In this document: in pieces, positions 48,560 through 57,823 of the stretch
Numbering within the stretch: position 1 is the first letter of the stretch
Layout: each line of letters opens with the position of its first letter
Assembly (NCBI GenBank): GCA_965197565.1
Contig: CBDANK010000004.1
Location: 310,001 to 374,000, forward strand
Origin: G963667675 sp965197565
GTDB taxonomy: Bacteria > Chloroflexota > Dehalococcoidia > Lucifugimonadales > UBA3495
DNA: 64,000 nt
Direction of reading: 5' to 3'
The notes under the pieces: model-generated
What the model saw: the letters and a program-made list of their open reading frames with translations, nothing else
Told to the model about the DNA's origin: nothing
Database searches by the model: none
Program-made: the position numbers and the translations under genes

Positions 48560-49275
48560 ACAAGGTGTTGAGCCCGGCCGTGTTCTCATTGACAGTGCTG
48601 CCGGTATTAACGGCATCGGTGGTCCTAGTGTTATTAATCATGAAGGACCAACCGGCGGCGGCCCAATATGCCTCAGTACTGGCCCTTGCTTACCTTCTGG
48701 GCTCAGTCCCTTGGGGCTATATGCTGCTGCGCTGGCGGCTGGGCGTGGATGTCCGGGAATACGGCAGCGGCCGCACCGGTATGTCCAACGTACTGCGCAC
48801 CGGCGGCGGGAAAGCGGCGGGGGTGGTGTTGGCCTTGGATGTTGCCAAGGGGATTCTGGCGGTTATGCTGGCCCGCGTGGTAATTGGGGCCACGGCTGCG
48901 GAGGTCGCCGCCGGACTGTTCGCTTTGGTCGGCCACAACTGGCCGGTGTTCCTCCAATTTCGGGGCGGCCGGGGTATATTGACCGGTCTGGGTGGTCTTT
49001 CGGTTATGGCGCCCATAGCCGGGGCCGCGGCCACGCTGACCTTTCTGCTCATCGCCATGTTTAGCCGGTACGTGTCCTTGGGCAACATAAGCGGGGTGAT
49101 CATCGGCGGCTTGACGCTGCTGGGCTTGGGCCTGGTAGGAATATACTCCAGCACCTACATTCTCTACGTTTTGTTCGGCGGCGCCATAATCATCTGGCAG
49201 CACCGGGACAATATCAAACGAATCCGCCAGGGAAACGAACGCCGGTTGGGTCAACAAGCGACTCCAATTAACTAG
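48556..49275 (+). CDS. plsY: Glycerol-3-phosphate acyltransferase PlsY
   Basis: An integral membrane enzyme that acylates glycerol-3-phosphate from acyl-phosphate. The conserved loops are LAYLLGSVPWGYML (motif 1), REYGSGRTGMSNVLRTGGGKAAGVVLALDVAKG, GHNWPVFLQFRGGRGILTGLG (motif 2) and the C-terminal IIWQHRDNIKRIRQGNERRLG. At 239 residues it is about 35 longer at the N-terminus than usual, due to an extra hydrophobic segment. It is translationally coupled to der and followed by gpsA, giving a phospholipid-synthesis pair. Confidence 0.92.
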   Translation: MNKVLSPAVFSLTVLPVLTASVVLVLLIMKDQPAAAQYASVLALAYLLGSVPWGYMLLRWRLGVDVREYGSGRTGMSNVLRTGGGKAAGVVLALDVAKGILAVMLARVVIGATAAEVAAGLFALVGHNWPVFLQFRGGRGILTGLGGLSVMAPIAGAAATLTFLLIAMFSRYVSLGNISGVIIGGLTLLGLGLVGIYSSTYILYVLFGGAIIIWQHRDNIKRIRQGNERRLGQQATPIN

Positions 49276-49323
49276 GACTAACTAAACGTTTCCCAGCCCC
49301 TCACGCCACGGAGCTATGATTTA

Positions 49324-50328
49324 TTGAAGGAAAGGGTGGCCATAATCGGCGCCACCACCTGGGGGACCACCCTGGGGATAATTCTGGCGCGGAATAACGC
49401 TCCGGTTAGTATATTGGCTCGTACCCCGGCGGAGGCCGCCGAGCTTGACTCCCAGCGCAGAAACAAGCGGTTTCTGCCCAATGTACCCTTTCCCGACGCT
49501 CTTGAAGTGGCCAGCAAGGCTCAAGAAACGTTGACAGCCGCCGATTTGGTGATTATCGCCGTGCCCTCCCACCGTCTTCGAGAAAACATCCGCTGCATAC
49601 GGCATTATTTATCTCCGGGTGTCACTATCTTGAGCGCCGCCAAGGGCTTGGAACTCCCCCAAGGGAGGAGGATGAGCCAGGTCTTGCAAGAAGAACTCCC
49701 GCCCCGGTTTCACGCCGGTATCTGCGCCTTGTCCGGTCCCAACTTGGCCCAAGAGGTCGTCGAAGGGAAATTTTCCTCCACGGTTGTGGCGGGGGCGGAT
49801 TCAAGCAAAACTCAGCGCGTCCAAGCCGCCCTGATGTCCCGCTCCTTCCGGGTCTATACCAGCAGCGATGTCATTGGCGTGGAGCTCGGCGGGGCATTAA
49901 AGAACATCATCGGCCTTGGGGCGGGCATCGCGGATGGAATGGGCGTGGGCGCCAATAGCAAATCGGCTTTCATCACCCGTGGGCTGGCCGAGATAACACG
50001 CCTGGGAATTGCCGCCGGGGCTCAGGCCCTAACTTTTGCCGGCCTCGCTGGGCTGGGAGACTTGATCGCCACTTGCACCAGCCCCCTCAGCCGCAACCGG
50101 TACGTTGGAGAGCAACTGGCCCAAGGAAGCACTTGGGCCGAAATTCAACGGTCCATGGACAACGTGGCCGAAGGCGTAAACACCACCGCCGCGGCACTGG
50201 CCATGGCCTCCCGGCTGGGCGTGGAAATGCCCATCGCCCAAGTCACCCACCGGGTGTTGTTCGATGGGCTGTCTCCCAAGGAAGCGGCCGCTCAATTGAT
50301 GGAACGGCCCGCCCGGTCCGAGTGGTAG
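49324..50328 (+). CDS. gpsA: NAD(P)-dependent glycerol-3-phosphate dehydrogenase
   Basis: It makes sn-glycerol-3-phosphate from dihydroxyacetone phosphate for lipid synthesis, the substrate of PlsY encoded next door. The nucleotide loop is VAIIGATTWGTTLGIILARN (residues 4-23). LSGPNLAQEVVEGKFSSTVVA, the catalytic lysine region ELGGALKNIIGLGAGIADGMGVGANSKSAFITRGLAEI and FAGLAGLGDLIATCTSPLSRNRYVGEQLAQG are family motifs. The protein has 334 residues and starts at TTG, with GGAG upstream; the convergent DUF488 gene ends 14 bases after its stop. Confidence 0.94.
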   Translation: MKERVAIIGATTWGTTLGIILARNNAPVSILARTPAEAAELDSQRRNKRFLPNVPFPDALEVASKAQETLTAADLVIIAVPSHRLRENIRCIRHYLSPGVTILSAAKGLELPQGRRMSQVLQEELPPRFHAGICALSGPNLAQEVVEGKFSSTVVAGADSSKTQRVQAALMSRSFRVYTSSDVIGVELGGALKNIIGLGAGIADGMGVGANSKSAFITRGLAEITRLGIAAGAQALTFAGLAGLGDLIATCTSPLSRNRYVGEQLAQGSTWAEIQRSMDNVAEGVNTTAAALAMASRLGVEMPIAQVTHRVLFDGLSPKEAAAQLMERPARSEW

Positions 50329-50341
50329 GCGGGGCCGGTTG

Positions 50342-50713
50342 CTACCGCAACTCCCCGCGTCTTAGTCCAGGGGTCCTCTGCAGCAGCCAGCAGGCGGCCA
50401 ACCTCCGGTGGCAAGGTTTGCCCTCCCGTTCAAAGCACAGCAGGGTCACATCTCCCAGCGACGGCAGCGCCAAGACCCAGTCCTGAAACCGCCCCGTTTG
50501 GTCGTAAGCGACATCCAGAGCTTGCTGGTACTCAAGGGAAAGAGCGTCGAAGTCCAAGTCGCCTCTCCGATAAGCTCGCAGCAACTCCCTGTCCGGATAC
50601 AGGAACGGAGCGATGTCCCACTGGGTCCTGAGGCCCCGGGGATGGGCGCGGGACACCCGGTAGCGCAGGCCCTTCCAGTCCTGCGGGTCGTAGAAGCTGG
50701 CGGTGTACAACAC
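50342..50713 (-). CDS. DUF488-family protein
   Basis: A 123-residue protein of the DUF488 family. It begins LYTASFYDPQDWKGLRYRVSRAHPRG and has the conserved cysteine-containing stretch LLCFEREGKPCHRRLAACWLL near the C-terminus, where the two cysteines and the CHR motif are typical. The function is not established. The start GTG lies five bases after the flippase stop, so it is the last gene of the minus-strand run thrC-ispH-flippase-DUF488. Confidence 0.8.
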   Translation of the reverse strand: MLYTASFYDPQDWKGLRYRVSRAHPRGLRTQWDIAPFLYPDRELLRAYRRGDLDFDALSLEYQQALDVAYDQTGRFQDWVLALPSLGDVTLLCFEREGKPCHRRLAACWLLQRTPGLRRGELR

Positions 50714-50718
50714 AGCGG

Positions 50719-51759
50719 CTACAACTCTTCTACCCCGCCGGCGCCCGCCGCTTGTCTCACGGGCCTAGGACGCCGGACCGCTTGGCGGCCCAGGAACACC
50801 AAGGCACCGACTATAATAATGCTTAGGTAGGTGATCGCCCGGTCTACCACCACCAGCGCCAAGGTGACGCTGCTGGACAACCGGGACAGCCGCACCGCCA
50901 GCCCGGCTACCCCCGGTTCCACCGCGCCAAAGCCTCCGGGAGTTGGCACCAAGCTGAGCAACGAGTTAGCCATGGCTAATACAATGACCAAGGGAAAGCC
51001 GAGGCCCAAGTCCAAGGCCAGCACCACAAGATAGAGCCTGGCCACCTCGGCCATCCAAGCCAGAAGCCCCAACACGGTGACCGGCACTATCCTCTGAAAA
51101 CTGGACAGGGTGCCTTGGTGGAACCGGCTGTACCGCTCGGCTAGCCAACCGGGCAATTTCCTTAAGGCCCATTCCCTGGCCCATGTCATCACTGCCACAA
51201 GGCCAGCCAACAGAGCAACGGCGACCACCGCCACCCCGAGGACAGTCCAAGCTGCGCCGCCGCCCGACCTAACAAGAAAGGGCAGCGCCACCAGCAACAA
51301 CAGCACCATCAGCACACCGTCAAGCATCCGTTCCGCTAGAATAGTGCCGATGGTGCGGGAGAAAGAGGCGTCCTGTTCGTCGCGATACAAATAAGCCCGG
51401 TAGGCGTCACCCACCCGAAACCAGGTTACCGCGTTGACGAACCACCCCAGGAGCACCAACTGGCCGCAATACAGCGCCCCTGGCAGCGGCGTTCCGGGCT
51501 CCTGGGTGTTTTCCAGCAACAGGCGCCATCTGGCGCCTCGGAAGATGAACGTGGTGTAGTGTACTGCCAGGGCAGCCGTCAGAAGCCAGAGATTGCCGCC
51601 CTTTACCTGGGCCCAGGTGTCGCCCAAATCCACATCGAAACGGGTGATCAGAAAAGCAAGGAAGCCGCCCGCCAAGGCCAATGACACCAAGGCGGGGAGC
51701 GAAAAGAGCCGGCGTTTAATGTCCCGTGAGTCGCGGACACGGCTGCCGGGCAAGGCCAT
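50719..51759 (-). CDS. Lysylphosphatidylglycerol synthase TM-region / UPF0104 family membrane protein
   Basis: A 346-residue polytopic membrane protein with about eight helices, of the YbhN/UPF0104/AglD family (flippase-like). Family features are FLITRFDVDLGDTWAQVKGGNLWLLTAALAVHYTTFIFRGARWRLLL, VNAVTWFRVGDAYRAYLYRDEQDASFSRTIGTILAERMLDGVLMV and VPTPGGFGAVEPGVAGLAVRL. Members handle lipids or lipid-linked sugars, but the substrate is unknown. It lies 40 bases after ispH, which may link it to isoprenoid-lipid metabolism. Confidence 0.85.
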   Translation of the reverse strand: MALPGSRVRDSRDIKRRLFSLPALVSLALAGGFLAFLITRFDVDLGDTWAQVKGGNLWLLTAALAVHYTTFIFRGARWRLLLENTQEPGTPLPGALYCGQLVLLGWFVNAVTWFRVGDAYRAYLYRDEQDASFSRTIGTILAERMLDGVLMVLLLLVALPFLVRSGGGAAWTVLGVAVVAVALLAGLVAVMTWAREWALRKLPGWLAERYSRFHQGTLSSFQRIVPVTVLGLLAWMAEVARLYLVVLALDLGLGFPLVIVLAMANSLLSLVPTPGGFGAVEPGVAGLAVRLSRLSSSVTLALVVVDRAITYLSIIIVGALVFLGRQAVRRPRPVRQAAGAGGVEEL

Positions 51760-51799
51760 TATTGGTTAAACGCATCCGCCAGGCATAGCCGCGGCACGG

Positions 51800-52699
51800 T
51801 TAGCGCAACTCCTTGGGCAGTGTGAAGGTGACGTCTTCTTCCACTCCGCTAAGCATGGTCACTTTTTCCGGGGCCAGGGCCTTGATGACGCTCTCCACCA
51901 GCACTTCCGGGGTTGACGCCCCCGAAGTGACGCCCACCTTTTCTTTATCTTGTATCCAAGCGGGGTCGATCTCCTCGGGACCGTTGATCAAATATGACGG
52001 CACCCCTTCGGCTTCGGCGACTTCCCGCAGCCGGTTGCAATTGGAACTGTTCTGGGCGCCGATCACCAACACCAACTCCACCATTCCGGCCATCTTGGTC
52101 ACCGCCGTCTGGCGGTTGGTGGTTGCGTAGCAAATGTCGTTGCGCACCACCGCGTTGTAAAATCGGCCCTGGATGGCGTCGATAGCCCGGGCGGTGTCTC
52201 TTACCGATAGGGTGGTCTGAGTCAGGACCGCCACTTGCTCGTCGGGTTCCCAATCGGGGAGTTGGGCGTCGGAATCGTCGGCGATCAAGGTCATGTCCAC
52301 CTGACCCATGGTGCCCCGCACCTCTTGGTGACCCCGGTGCCCAACTAACAGTACCTTCTTTCCTTCCTTATGGTATTTCTTGGCTTCATTGTGCACTCGA
52401 GTAACCAGGGGACACACCGCGTCGATCACTCGCAGACCGCGCTCCCTGGCTAGGCGAAAGTCCCTGGGCGGAGAGCCGTGGGCCGAAAAAACCACCAAGG
52501 AACCGGGCGGCACCTCCTCTACGGTTTCGACAGTGATGGCCCCCTTTCGTTCCAAGCCGGCAACCACGTGGGGATTGTGTACGATTTGGTGCTTTACGTA
52601 CACCGGCGGGCCGTATCTTTGAAGGCAAATGTCCACTACCTCGATGGACCGGACCACCCCTGCGCAGAACCCCCGGGGCGAACTAAGCATCACTTCCAA
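51800..52699 (-). CDS. ispH: 4-hydroxy-3-methylbut-2-enyl diphosphate reductase
   Basis: The last enzyme of the MEP isoprenoid pathway, an iron-sulfur enzyme producing IPP and DMAPP. The three cluster cysteines are Cys12 (SPRGFCAGVVRSI), Cys96 (VIDAVCPLVTRVH) and Cys190 (RNDICYATTNRQ). Conserved VFSAHGSPP, GHRGHQEVRGTMGQ, LTQTTLSV and SNCNRLREVAEAEG plus GVTSGASTPEVLV are present. It has 299 residues, a normal length. It follows thrC by 16 bases. Confidence 0.95.
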   Translation of the reverse strand: MEVMLSSPRGFCAGVVRSIEVVDICLQRYGPPVYVKHQIVHNPHVVAGLERKGAITVETVEEVPPGSLVVFSAHGSPPRDFRLARERGLRVIDAVCPLVTRVHNEAKKYHKEGKKVLLVGHRGHQEVRGTMGQVDMTLIADDSDAQLPDWEPDEQVAVLTQTTLSVRDTARAIDAIQGRFYNAVVRNDICYATTNRQTAVTKMAGMVELVLVIGAQNSSNCNRLREVAEAEGVPSYLINGPEEIDPAWIQDKEKVGVTSGASTPEVLVESVIKALAPEKVTMLSGVEEDVTFTLPKELR

Positions 52700-52715
52700 A
52701 GCAATGTCTCCCTGT

Positions 52716-53897
52716 CTATAATCCTACATCTTCAATTAAGTGCAGGTACTTGTACCCGGACCCGGTGTTCAACAGAATAATAGTCTCATCCGGGTCGACA
52801 ACCCGCTGCTCCACCAAACGCTTCAACCCCACCAGGGTGGCCGCTCCTTCAGGGCAGGCCACGACGCCCTCGGCCGAGGCCATCTCGCGCATCGCCTCCA
52901 GCATTTCATGATCCTCGACCGCCAAGGCCGTACCTCCCGTTTCCCGGACGGCCCGCAAAATCAGGTAGTCAGCGAAGGGATGGGGCACCCGCAGGCCGTC
53001 GGCCAGCGTCGCCGCACCCTCCCAAGCCTCGGAAGCCGGCTTCCCCTCTTGGAAGGCCCTGACGATGGGTTGACAGCCGGCGGCTTGCACCGCAACGAAC
53101 TTGGGCGGCTTTCCTTCCACCCATCCCAGCTCCAACAGTTCTTGGAAGCCCTTATACATTCCGATGATCCCGGTGCCGCCTCCGGTAGGGTACACGATGG
53201 TGTCGGGAAGCCGCCAACCCAGTTGCATGGCGATCTCCAGACCCATGGTCTTCTTGCCCTCGGCCCGGTAGGGCTCTTTGAGCGTAGACATGTCGAACCA
53301 ACCCTGCTCATCGGCAACCGCCACCGCCCGGCGTCCCGCGTCACCGATGTGGCCCTCCACCAGGATGACCTCGCAACCAGCCAAGGAACACTCTTTCTTA
53401 TTGGCCTGCGGTGCGTCCTGGGGCATAAACACCTTAAGCTCGATTCCACTCCTAGCGCAATATACGGCAGCAGCCCCGGCGGCGTTTCCCGCTGAGGGCA
53501 TGGTGACCCCGGCGGCGCCCAACTCCCGGGCCTTGGACACCGCCGCCGATATTCCCCGGGCCTTGAAAGTCCCGGTGGGGTTGAGTCCCTCTTCTTTGAT
53601 GAACAAATGTCTCAAGCCCAGTGCAGCCCCCAGACCGGTTGATTCCAGCAAGGGGGTCCCGCCTTCTCCCAAGGAGACGATGTTGCTGGGGCTGTTAACC
53701 GGCAGCAACTCGGAAAACCGCCACATATTCGCTGCCCGACGCTCCAAAACATCCCGGTCGACACTACCGCGCAACCGTGGGAGGTCGTAGCGGGCGAACA
53801 GCACCTTGCCGCAGCATTGGCTAAGTTTGCTGAGCCTGTCGCAAGGAAAAGTCCGCCCGCACTGGGTACATTCCAAGTGACTCAAGTAGCTAAACAC
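52716..53897 (-). CDS. thrC: Threonine synthase
   Basis: A PLP enzyme converting O-phosphohomoserine to threonine. The N-terminal zinc-ribbon-like CTQC...CC lies at the start (FSYLSHLECTQCGRTF), followed by a linker and VSLGEGGTPLLESTGLG. The PLP lysine is in GLNPTGTFKARGISAAVSKA, and the phosphate-binding glycines are VYPTGGGTGIIGMYKGFQEL. I prefer GTG 53897 because GGAGG lies ten bases upstream; a GTG at 53918 would add seven residues. About 393 residues. It heads the minus-strand run with ispH. The second threonine-synthase-like gene at 59679 is only distantly similar. Confidence 0.88.
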   Translation of the reverse strand: MFSYLSHLECTQCGRTFPCDRLSKLSQCCGKVLFARYDLPRLRGSVDRDVLERRAANMWRFSELLPVNSPSNIVSLGEGGTPLLESTGLGAALGLRHLFIKEEGLNPTGTFKARGISAAVSKARELGAAGVTMPSAGNAAGAAAVYCARSGIELKVFMPQDAPQANKKECSLAGCEVILVEGHIGDAGRRAVAVADEQGWFDMSTLKEPYRAEGKKTMGLEIAMQLGWRLPDTIVYPTGGGTGIIGMYKGFQELLELGWVEGKPPKFVAVQAAGCQPIVRAFQEGKPASEAWEGAATLADGLRVPHPFADYLILRAVRETGGTALAVEDHEMLEAMREMASAEGVVACPEGAATLVGLKRLVEQRVVDPDETIILLNTGSGYKYLHLIEDVGL

Positions 53898-54027
53898 AGG
53901 CCGAGGTCCTCCATTCACTATGCGGGATGAGAGAATATCATACCCTATGTAAAAGATTCATGGTATCGAGTCAAAATTGATGCTTCAAGAGGGCGCTTTC
54001 CGCTTTTTTGCCTACAATGACCTATGC

Positions 54028-54033
54028 TATAAT
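54028..54033 (+). promoter_or_regulatory. Extended -10 promoter box for prs
   Basis: TGCTATAAT is an extended -10 element (TG-N-TATAAT) located about 150 bases upstream of prs; the upstream -35 region is T-rich but not consensus. It is the best promoter match seen in the window and faces the prs gene, divergent from thrC. Confidence 0.6.
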
Positions 54034-54185
54034 CTGGCGTGCCCTTTAGCTCCAAGCAGAGGGGCGCCACGCTAGGCTCCCATCACATTTTGCTGGACAA
54101 AAACCCCAATGAGGACGCGGCTTGGTCGACCTTTGCCCGCGCGGTTGTTTGAGAGTTGCCTGAAACCGCTACATGAGGGCCGAAG

Positions 54186-55136
54186 ATGAGCTCAGTAGTC
54201 GATGAACTGAAAATATTCACCGGCAACAGCCACCGCAGCTTGGCCGAAGCGGTTTGCCAGTACCTTGATATGCCCTTGGGCCAAGCCGAGGTGTTCAAGT
54301 TCGCCAACGACAACACCTTTGTCCGCATCCAAGAGAACGTGCGGCAGCGGGACGTCTTTATTATTCAGCCTACCTGCCACCCGGTCAACGACAACTTGAT
54401 GGAACTGCTGATTATGATCGACGCCTGCAAACGGGCGTCGGCGGGGCGAATAACCGCCGTTGTGCCATACTACGGTTACGGACGCACCGACAAGAAGGAC
54501 CAGCCCCGAGTCCCCATTACCGCCCGGTTGGTGGCCGACTTGCTTTCGGCGGCCGGCGCTGACCGCATGTTGACCGTAGACCTTCACGCCGGCCAGATCC
54601 AGGGCTTTTTCAACATCCCGGTGGACGAGTTGACTGCTCTTCCCATACTAACCGACTATTTCAAGGCCAAGGAGATCGCCGATTTGGTGGTTGTGGCGGT
54701 GGACATCGGCATAAGCAAGAAAGCTAGAGACGTGGCGGAGCGGTTGCACTCTCCCCTGGCCATCATCGAAAAACGCCGGTTGGGCAACGACGAGCGCACC
54801 GAGACCATGAACGTGATCGGCGACGTCCGCGGTAAAGTTGCGCTGACTTTCGATGACGAGATTGACACCGGGGGCACCATAGTCGCCGCGGCCAGTGCGT
54901 TGGCCGACCACGGGGTCAAAGAAGTGTTCTGCTGTGTTACTCATCCCGTGTTGTCCAGGGACGCTCCCGACTTGATGGCCAGAAGCAACTTCAACGAGGT
55001 GGTGGTCACAGACACCATTCCGATGCCTTCTGAAAAGCGCAACGGCAAAATAACGGTGCTTTCGGTAGCCCCCTTGCTTGGGGAAGCGATTTACCGCATA
55101 CACCGCGGGCTGTCCGTTGGCGCGATGTTCAACTAG
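54186..55136 (+). CDS. prs: Ribose-phosphate pyrophosphokinase
   Basis: It makes PRPP from ribose-5-phosphate and ATP for nucleotide, histidine and tryptophan synthesis. The N-terminus has KIFTGNSHRSLAEAVCQYLDMPLGQAEVFKFANDNTFVRIQENVRQRDVFIIQPT, then YYGYGRTDKKDQPRVPITARLVADLL, the pyrophosphate loop TVDLHAGQIQGFFNIPVDEL and the PRPP loop TFDDEIDTGGTIVAAA. The length of 316 residues is standard. It is expressed from the promoter at 54028 with a 145-base leader. The deacetylase gene follows by 49 bases. Confidence 0.96.
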   Translation: MSSVVDELKIFTGNSHRSLAEAVCQYLDMPLGQAEVFKFANDNTFVRIQENVRQRDVFIIQPTCHPVNDNLMELLIMIDACKRASAGRITAVVPYYGYGRTDKKDQPRVPITARLVADLLSAAGADRMLTVDLHAGQIQGFFNIPVDELTALPILTDYFKAKEIADLVVVAVDIGISKKARDVAERLHSPLAIIEKRRLGNDERTETMNVIGDVRGKVALTFDDEIDTGGTIVAAASALADHGVKEVFCCVTHPVLSRDAPDLMARSNFNEVVVTDTIPMPSEKRNGKITVLSVAPLLGEAIYRIHRGLSVGAMFN

Positions 55137-55185
55137 CCCTCGGAGGGCCTTATCCGGAGAACCTTATCAGGAGGCCACTACCCGC

Positions 55186-56361
55186 ATGTACGATCTGCTG
55201 ATCAAGGGCGGCGCCGTCATCGATCCCTCCCAAGACATTCATGCGGTCAATGACGTAGCAGTAGATAAGGGGCGGGTCCTCCGCGTCGCTCCCGTCATTC
55301 CTGCCGATGAGGCGCGGCAGGTCATTGAGGTTCCGGGCAAAGTAGTCACCGCCGGTCTCATCGACATCCACACTCATGTTTACCATGGAGTGAACGCCAA
55401 CGGGGTAGAGGCCGATATCGGAGGCGTGCGGGCGGGAGTGACGACCATGGTGGACGCCGGCAGTTCCGGCTGCGACACCTTCGGCGGCTTTCCCAAACAC
55501 ATCATTCCCAACAACCGGACCGAGGTCATTTGCTTTCTACACATATGCCGCACCGGCCTGGCCACCACCCCCGATATCTTCAGCCCGGCCAGCATCGACC
55601 TGGACAAAACGGTCCAAGTGGCTTCGGACAACCGGGATATAATCTCCGGAATCAAGGCCCGGATGGTCTCTCCGGCCCTGGAGATCATGGGTATGGAAAT
55701 GCCCAGGCTGGCCAAACGGGCCGCCAAAGAGGCCGGCGTCAAGCTCATGGTCCATATCGGCGATACCGAGAAACGGTATGACCCCAACGTCATTCGCCAA
55801 CTCCTGCCGATACTGGAGGAAGGGGACATCGTAACCCACTTTTTCACTGCCAATCCCGGCGGCGTGCTGGATACCGCGGGAAAGTTGGTGCCTGAGGCCA
55901 AGGAGGCCGAGGACCGGGGCGTTTGGCTCGACACCGCCCACGGCCGGATGAACTTCAGTTTCGATATAGGGGAGCGGATACTGGACCAGGGCATGACCCC
56001 CCATTGCATCAGCACCGACCTTACCCTCACCGGCAGGCTGCGAACGGTGCATAGCATGACTGAGATGATGAGCCGGTTTTTGGCTATGGGCTTCACCATG
56101 GACCAAGTGGTAACTATGTCCACTATGAACCCGGCCAAAGCGTTGGGGCTGGATGACCGTCTGGGCAGCTTGGAGGTAGGCAAGCAGGCCGATATCTCGG
56201 TCTTGGAAGTCGTGGATGGCGACTGGGTGGTCTACGATGTTTTGGGCGCTTCCCGGAAGGTGGACAAGGCGGTGCTGCCGGTGCTAAGCGTCAAGAAGGG
56301 CCGGGTGTTTGAGGCTGGCTGGGGCCCCCGCCCTTGGGGTTGGGAGCCGGACCGGGCCTAG
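55186..56361 (+). CDS. Amidohydrolase/deacetylase-type metallohydrolase
   Basis: A 391-residue TIM-barrel metal hydrolase of the dihydroorotase/D-aminoacylase superfamily, closest to the EF_0837/AHA_3915-like group. MYDLLIKGGAVIDPSQDIHAVNDVAV leads to the first metal site at His62/His64 (GLIDIHTHVYHGV), with the carbamylated-lysine region IISGIKARMVSPALE, LMVHIGDTEKR, VTHFFTAN and the last metal aspartate in HCISTDLTLTG. The substrate is unknown (a hydantoin-like or acylated amino compound is typical). ATG 55186 follows AGGAGG. Likely co-transcribed with prs. Confidence 0.85.
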   Translation: MYDLLIKGGAVIDPSQDIHAVNDVAVDKGRVLRVAPVIPADEARQVIEVPGKVVTAGLIDIHTHVYHGVNANGVEADIGGVRAGVTTMVDAGSSGCDTFGGFPKHIIPNNRTEVICFLHICRTGLATTPDIFSPASIDLDKTVQVASDNRDIISGIKARMVSPALEIMGMEMPRLAKRAAKEAGVKLMVHIGDTEKRYDPNVIRQLLPILEEGDIVTHFFTANPGGVLDTAGKLVPEAKEAEDRGVWLDTAHGRMNFSFDIGERILDQGMTPHCISTDLTLTGRLRTVHSMTEMMSRFLAMGFTMDQVVTMSTMNPAKALGLDDRLGSLEVGKQADISVLEVVDGDWVVYDVLGASRKVDKAVLPVLSVKKGRVFEAGWGPRPWGWEPDRA

Positions 56362-56462
56362 GGGCGATGACTGCCCCATAACCGAGGCCGCCCGGAGGCC
56401 CTTAAGCCGGCTTAACGTCAGCGTTACCTGCCCGAGGAGACCCCCCTAAGGAGACCCCAACA

Positions 56463-56819
56463 ATGGGAACGTTCACTGTCCCTATCCAGGTTGGCGACCT
56501 CGCCGGTCAACAGTTCATAGGCGTGGAAGCCCTGGTGGACACCGGATCAACCTATACCTCAATTCCGGAGAGGACCCTAACCGCACTAGGCATCAAAGTA
56601 AGGGAATCCCGCTCCTTCGAACTGGCTGACGACAGAGTTGTTGAATACCCTGTGGGATATGCCAGCATTAGGTTAGAAGAACGAGAGATAATCGCCCTGG
56701 TAGTCTTCATGCCACAAGACACTGGACCGTTATTAGGGGCCACCGCATTGGAGACGGCCGGCCTCGCCGTGGACCTCATTCATCAGCGGTTGGTGCCGGT
56801 TCCAGCACTGCTGAAGTAA
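56463..56819 (+). CDS. Retropepsin-like aspartic protease, copy 2
   Basis: A 118-residue paralog of the protein at 30924: MGTFTVPIQVGDL, catalytic ALVDTGSTYTSIP, ELADDRVVEYPVGYASIRLEEREI and LLGATALE. DTGS replaces DTGA. Single-lobed, so a dimer is expected. It stands alone between the deacetylase and IMPase genes, about 100 bases after the former, with AAGGAGACC upstream of the ATG. Targets are unknown. Confidence 0.85.
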   Translation: MGTFTVPIQVGDLAGQQFIGVEALVDTGSTYTSIPERTLTALGIKVRESRSFELADDRVVEYPVGYASIRLEEREIIALVVFMPQDTGPLLGATALETAGLAVDLIHQRLVPVPALLK

Positions 56820-56826
56820 ACTTATA

Positions 56827-57780
56827 TCAGGGTTTCCTGGCCGCCCGCAATTTGCGGGACAACCGGCGCAACTTGGCCAGAGGCCGGAACCGGGGGCGGA
56901 TGTTCTCTGCAATCAGGGGCGCCACCTGACGGTTGCCGGCCACCAGCGGAGCGACCCAGTTTCTTAGCTCTTTCAAACTTGGCGGCTTGGTTTCCCAATC
57001 GGGCGTCAAGGTCTCCAGCGGATGCCACCGTTTTTCTTTGCCCAGTCTTGTCATCACGGTGCCTTGAGCTTCCATCACCGCCAGTGCTCCGGCCAGCATA
57101 TCCCAGATGCGGGGCGCTCCAAGAATAGAATACTGCATCACGCCGCAGGCGGTCATAGCCAACTCATAGGCAATGCTCCCGGTAATCCGCATCTCGCCGG
57201 CCTTCCCGCGCAATTTGGAGCTGAACCCGGACGTCTGCATGAAGTAGCCGGGCAAGCCCGCCAATCGGTTGCTCCCCGGCTCATCCGACTCGTAGACCGA
57301 GACCGGTTCGTCATCGGCAAAGCATCCATGTCCCTGGCGGCAGCGCAGCACAAACCCGCCTCCGGCCTTGGGCCAAGGTATGAATAAGGCGCCGGCAAGA
57401 GGCCGTCCCCGGTACAGCAAACCGATTGACGAAGCGTAAATCGGAAGCCCATTGAGGAAATTGGTGGTGCCGTCCAACGGGTCCAAGACCCAAAGGAAAT
57501 CCGGGGCCGGCGTGTCGGCTTCGGCGTCGTCCGGGCCTTCCTCCCCGAGGATGCCATGGCCGGGAAACCTTTTAGCGATCTCCTTTGACAAGAACTCCTG
57601 GCAGGTCTTGTCGACGGAGGTCACCGGGTCCCTTTGTGCTTCGTCCTTGTATTCAATGGTTATGCGGCGTCCAAAATGGCCCAACAGTATCTCGCCGGCT
57701 CCTCCGGCCAAGTCTGCGGCGACGCCGGCTATTTCACGGCCCAGCTTTTCGTCGATAGGCGCGCGGGAAGCCTGGGTCAT
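56827..57780 (-). CDS. Inositol monophosphatase family protein
   Basis: A 317-residue Li-sensitive-type sugar phosphatase. The metal ligands are visible: Glu80-Glu81 (GHGILGEEGPDD), Asp100 and Asp103 in WVLDPLDGTTNFLNGLPIYASSIGL, and a later aspartate in APRIWDMLAGALAVMEAQG. The substrate could be inositol-1-phosphate, histidinol phosphate or a related sugar phosphate. It is longer at the C-terminus than usual by about 50 basic residues (RPRFRPLAKLRRLSRKLRAARKP). Its stop lies eight bases from the convergent protease gene. Confidence 0.9.
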   Translation of the reverse strand: MTQASRAPIDEKLGREIAGVAADLAGGAGEILLGHFGRRITIEYKDEAQRDPVTSVDKTCQEFLSKEIAKRFPGHGILGEEGPDDAEADTPAPDFLWVLDPLDGTTNFLNGLPIYASSIGLLYRGRPLAGALFIPWPKAGGGFVLRCRQGHGCFADDEPVSVYESDEPGSNRLAGLPGYFMQTSGFSSKLRGKAGEMRITGSIAYELAMTACGVMQYSILGAPRIWDMLAGALAVMEAQGTVMTRLGKEKRWHPLETLTPDWETKPPSLKELRNWVAPLVAGNRQVAPLIAENIRPRFRPLAKLRRLSRKLRAARKP

Positions 57781-57823
57781 AAGGTGGCCGCCTAACTATG
57801 TATTCTTCAGGAGGGGCGCTTGG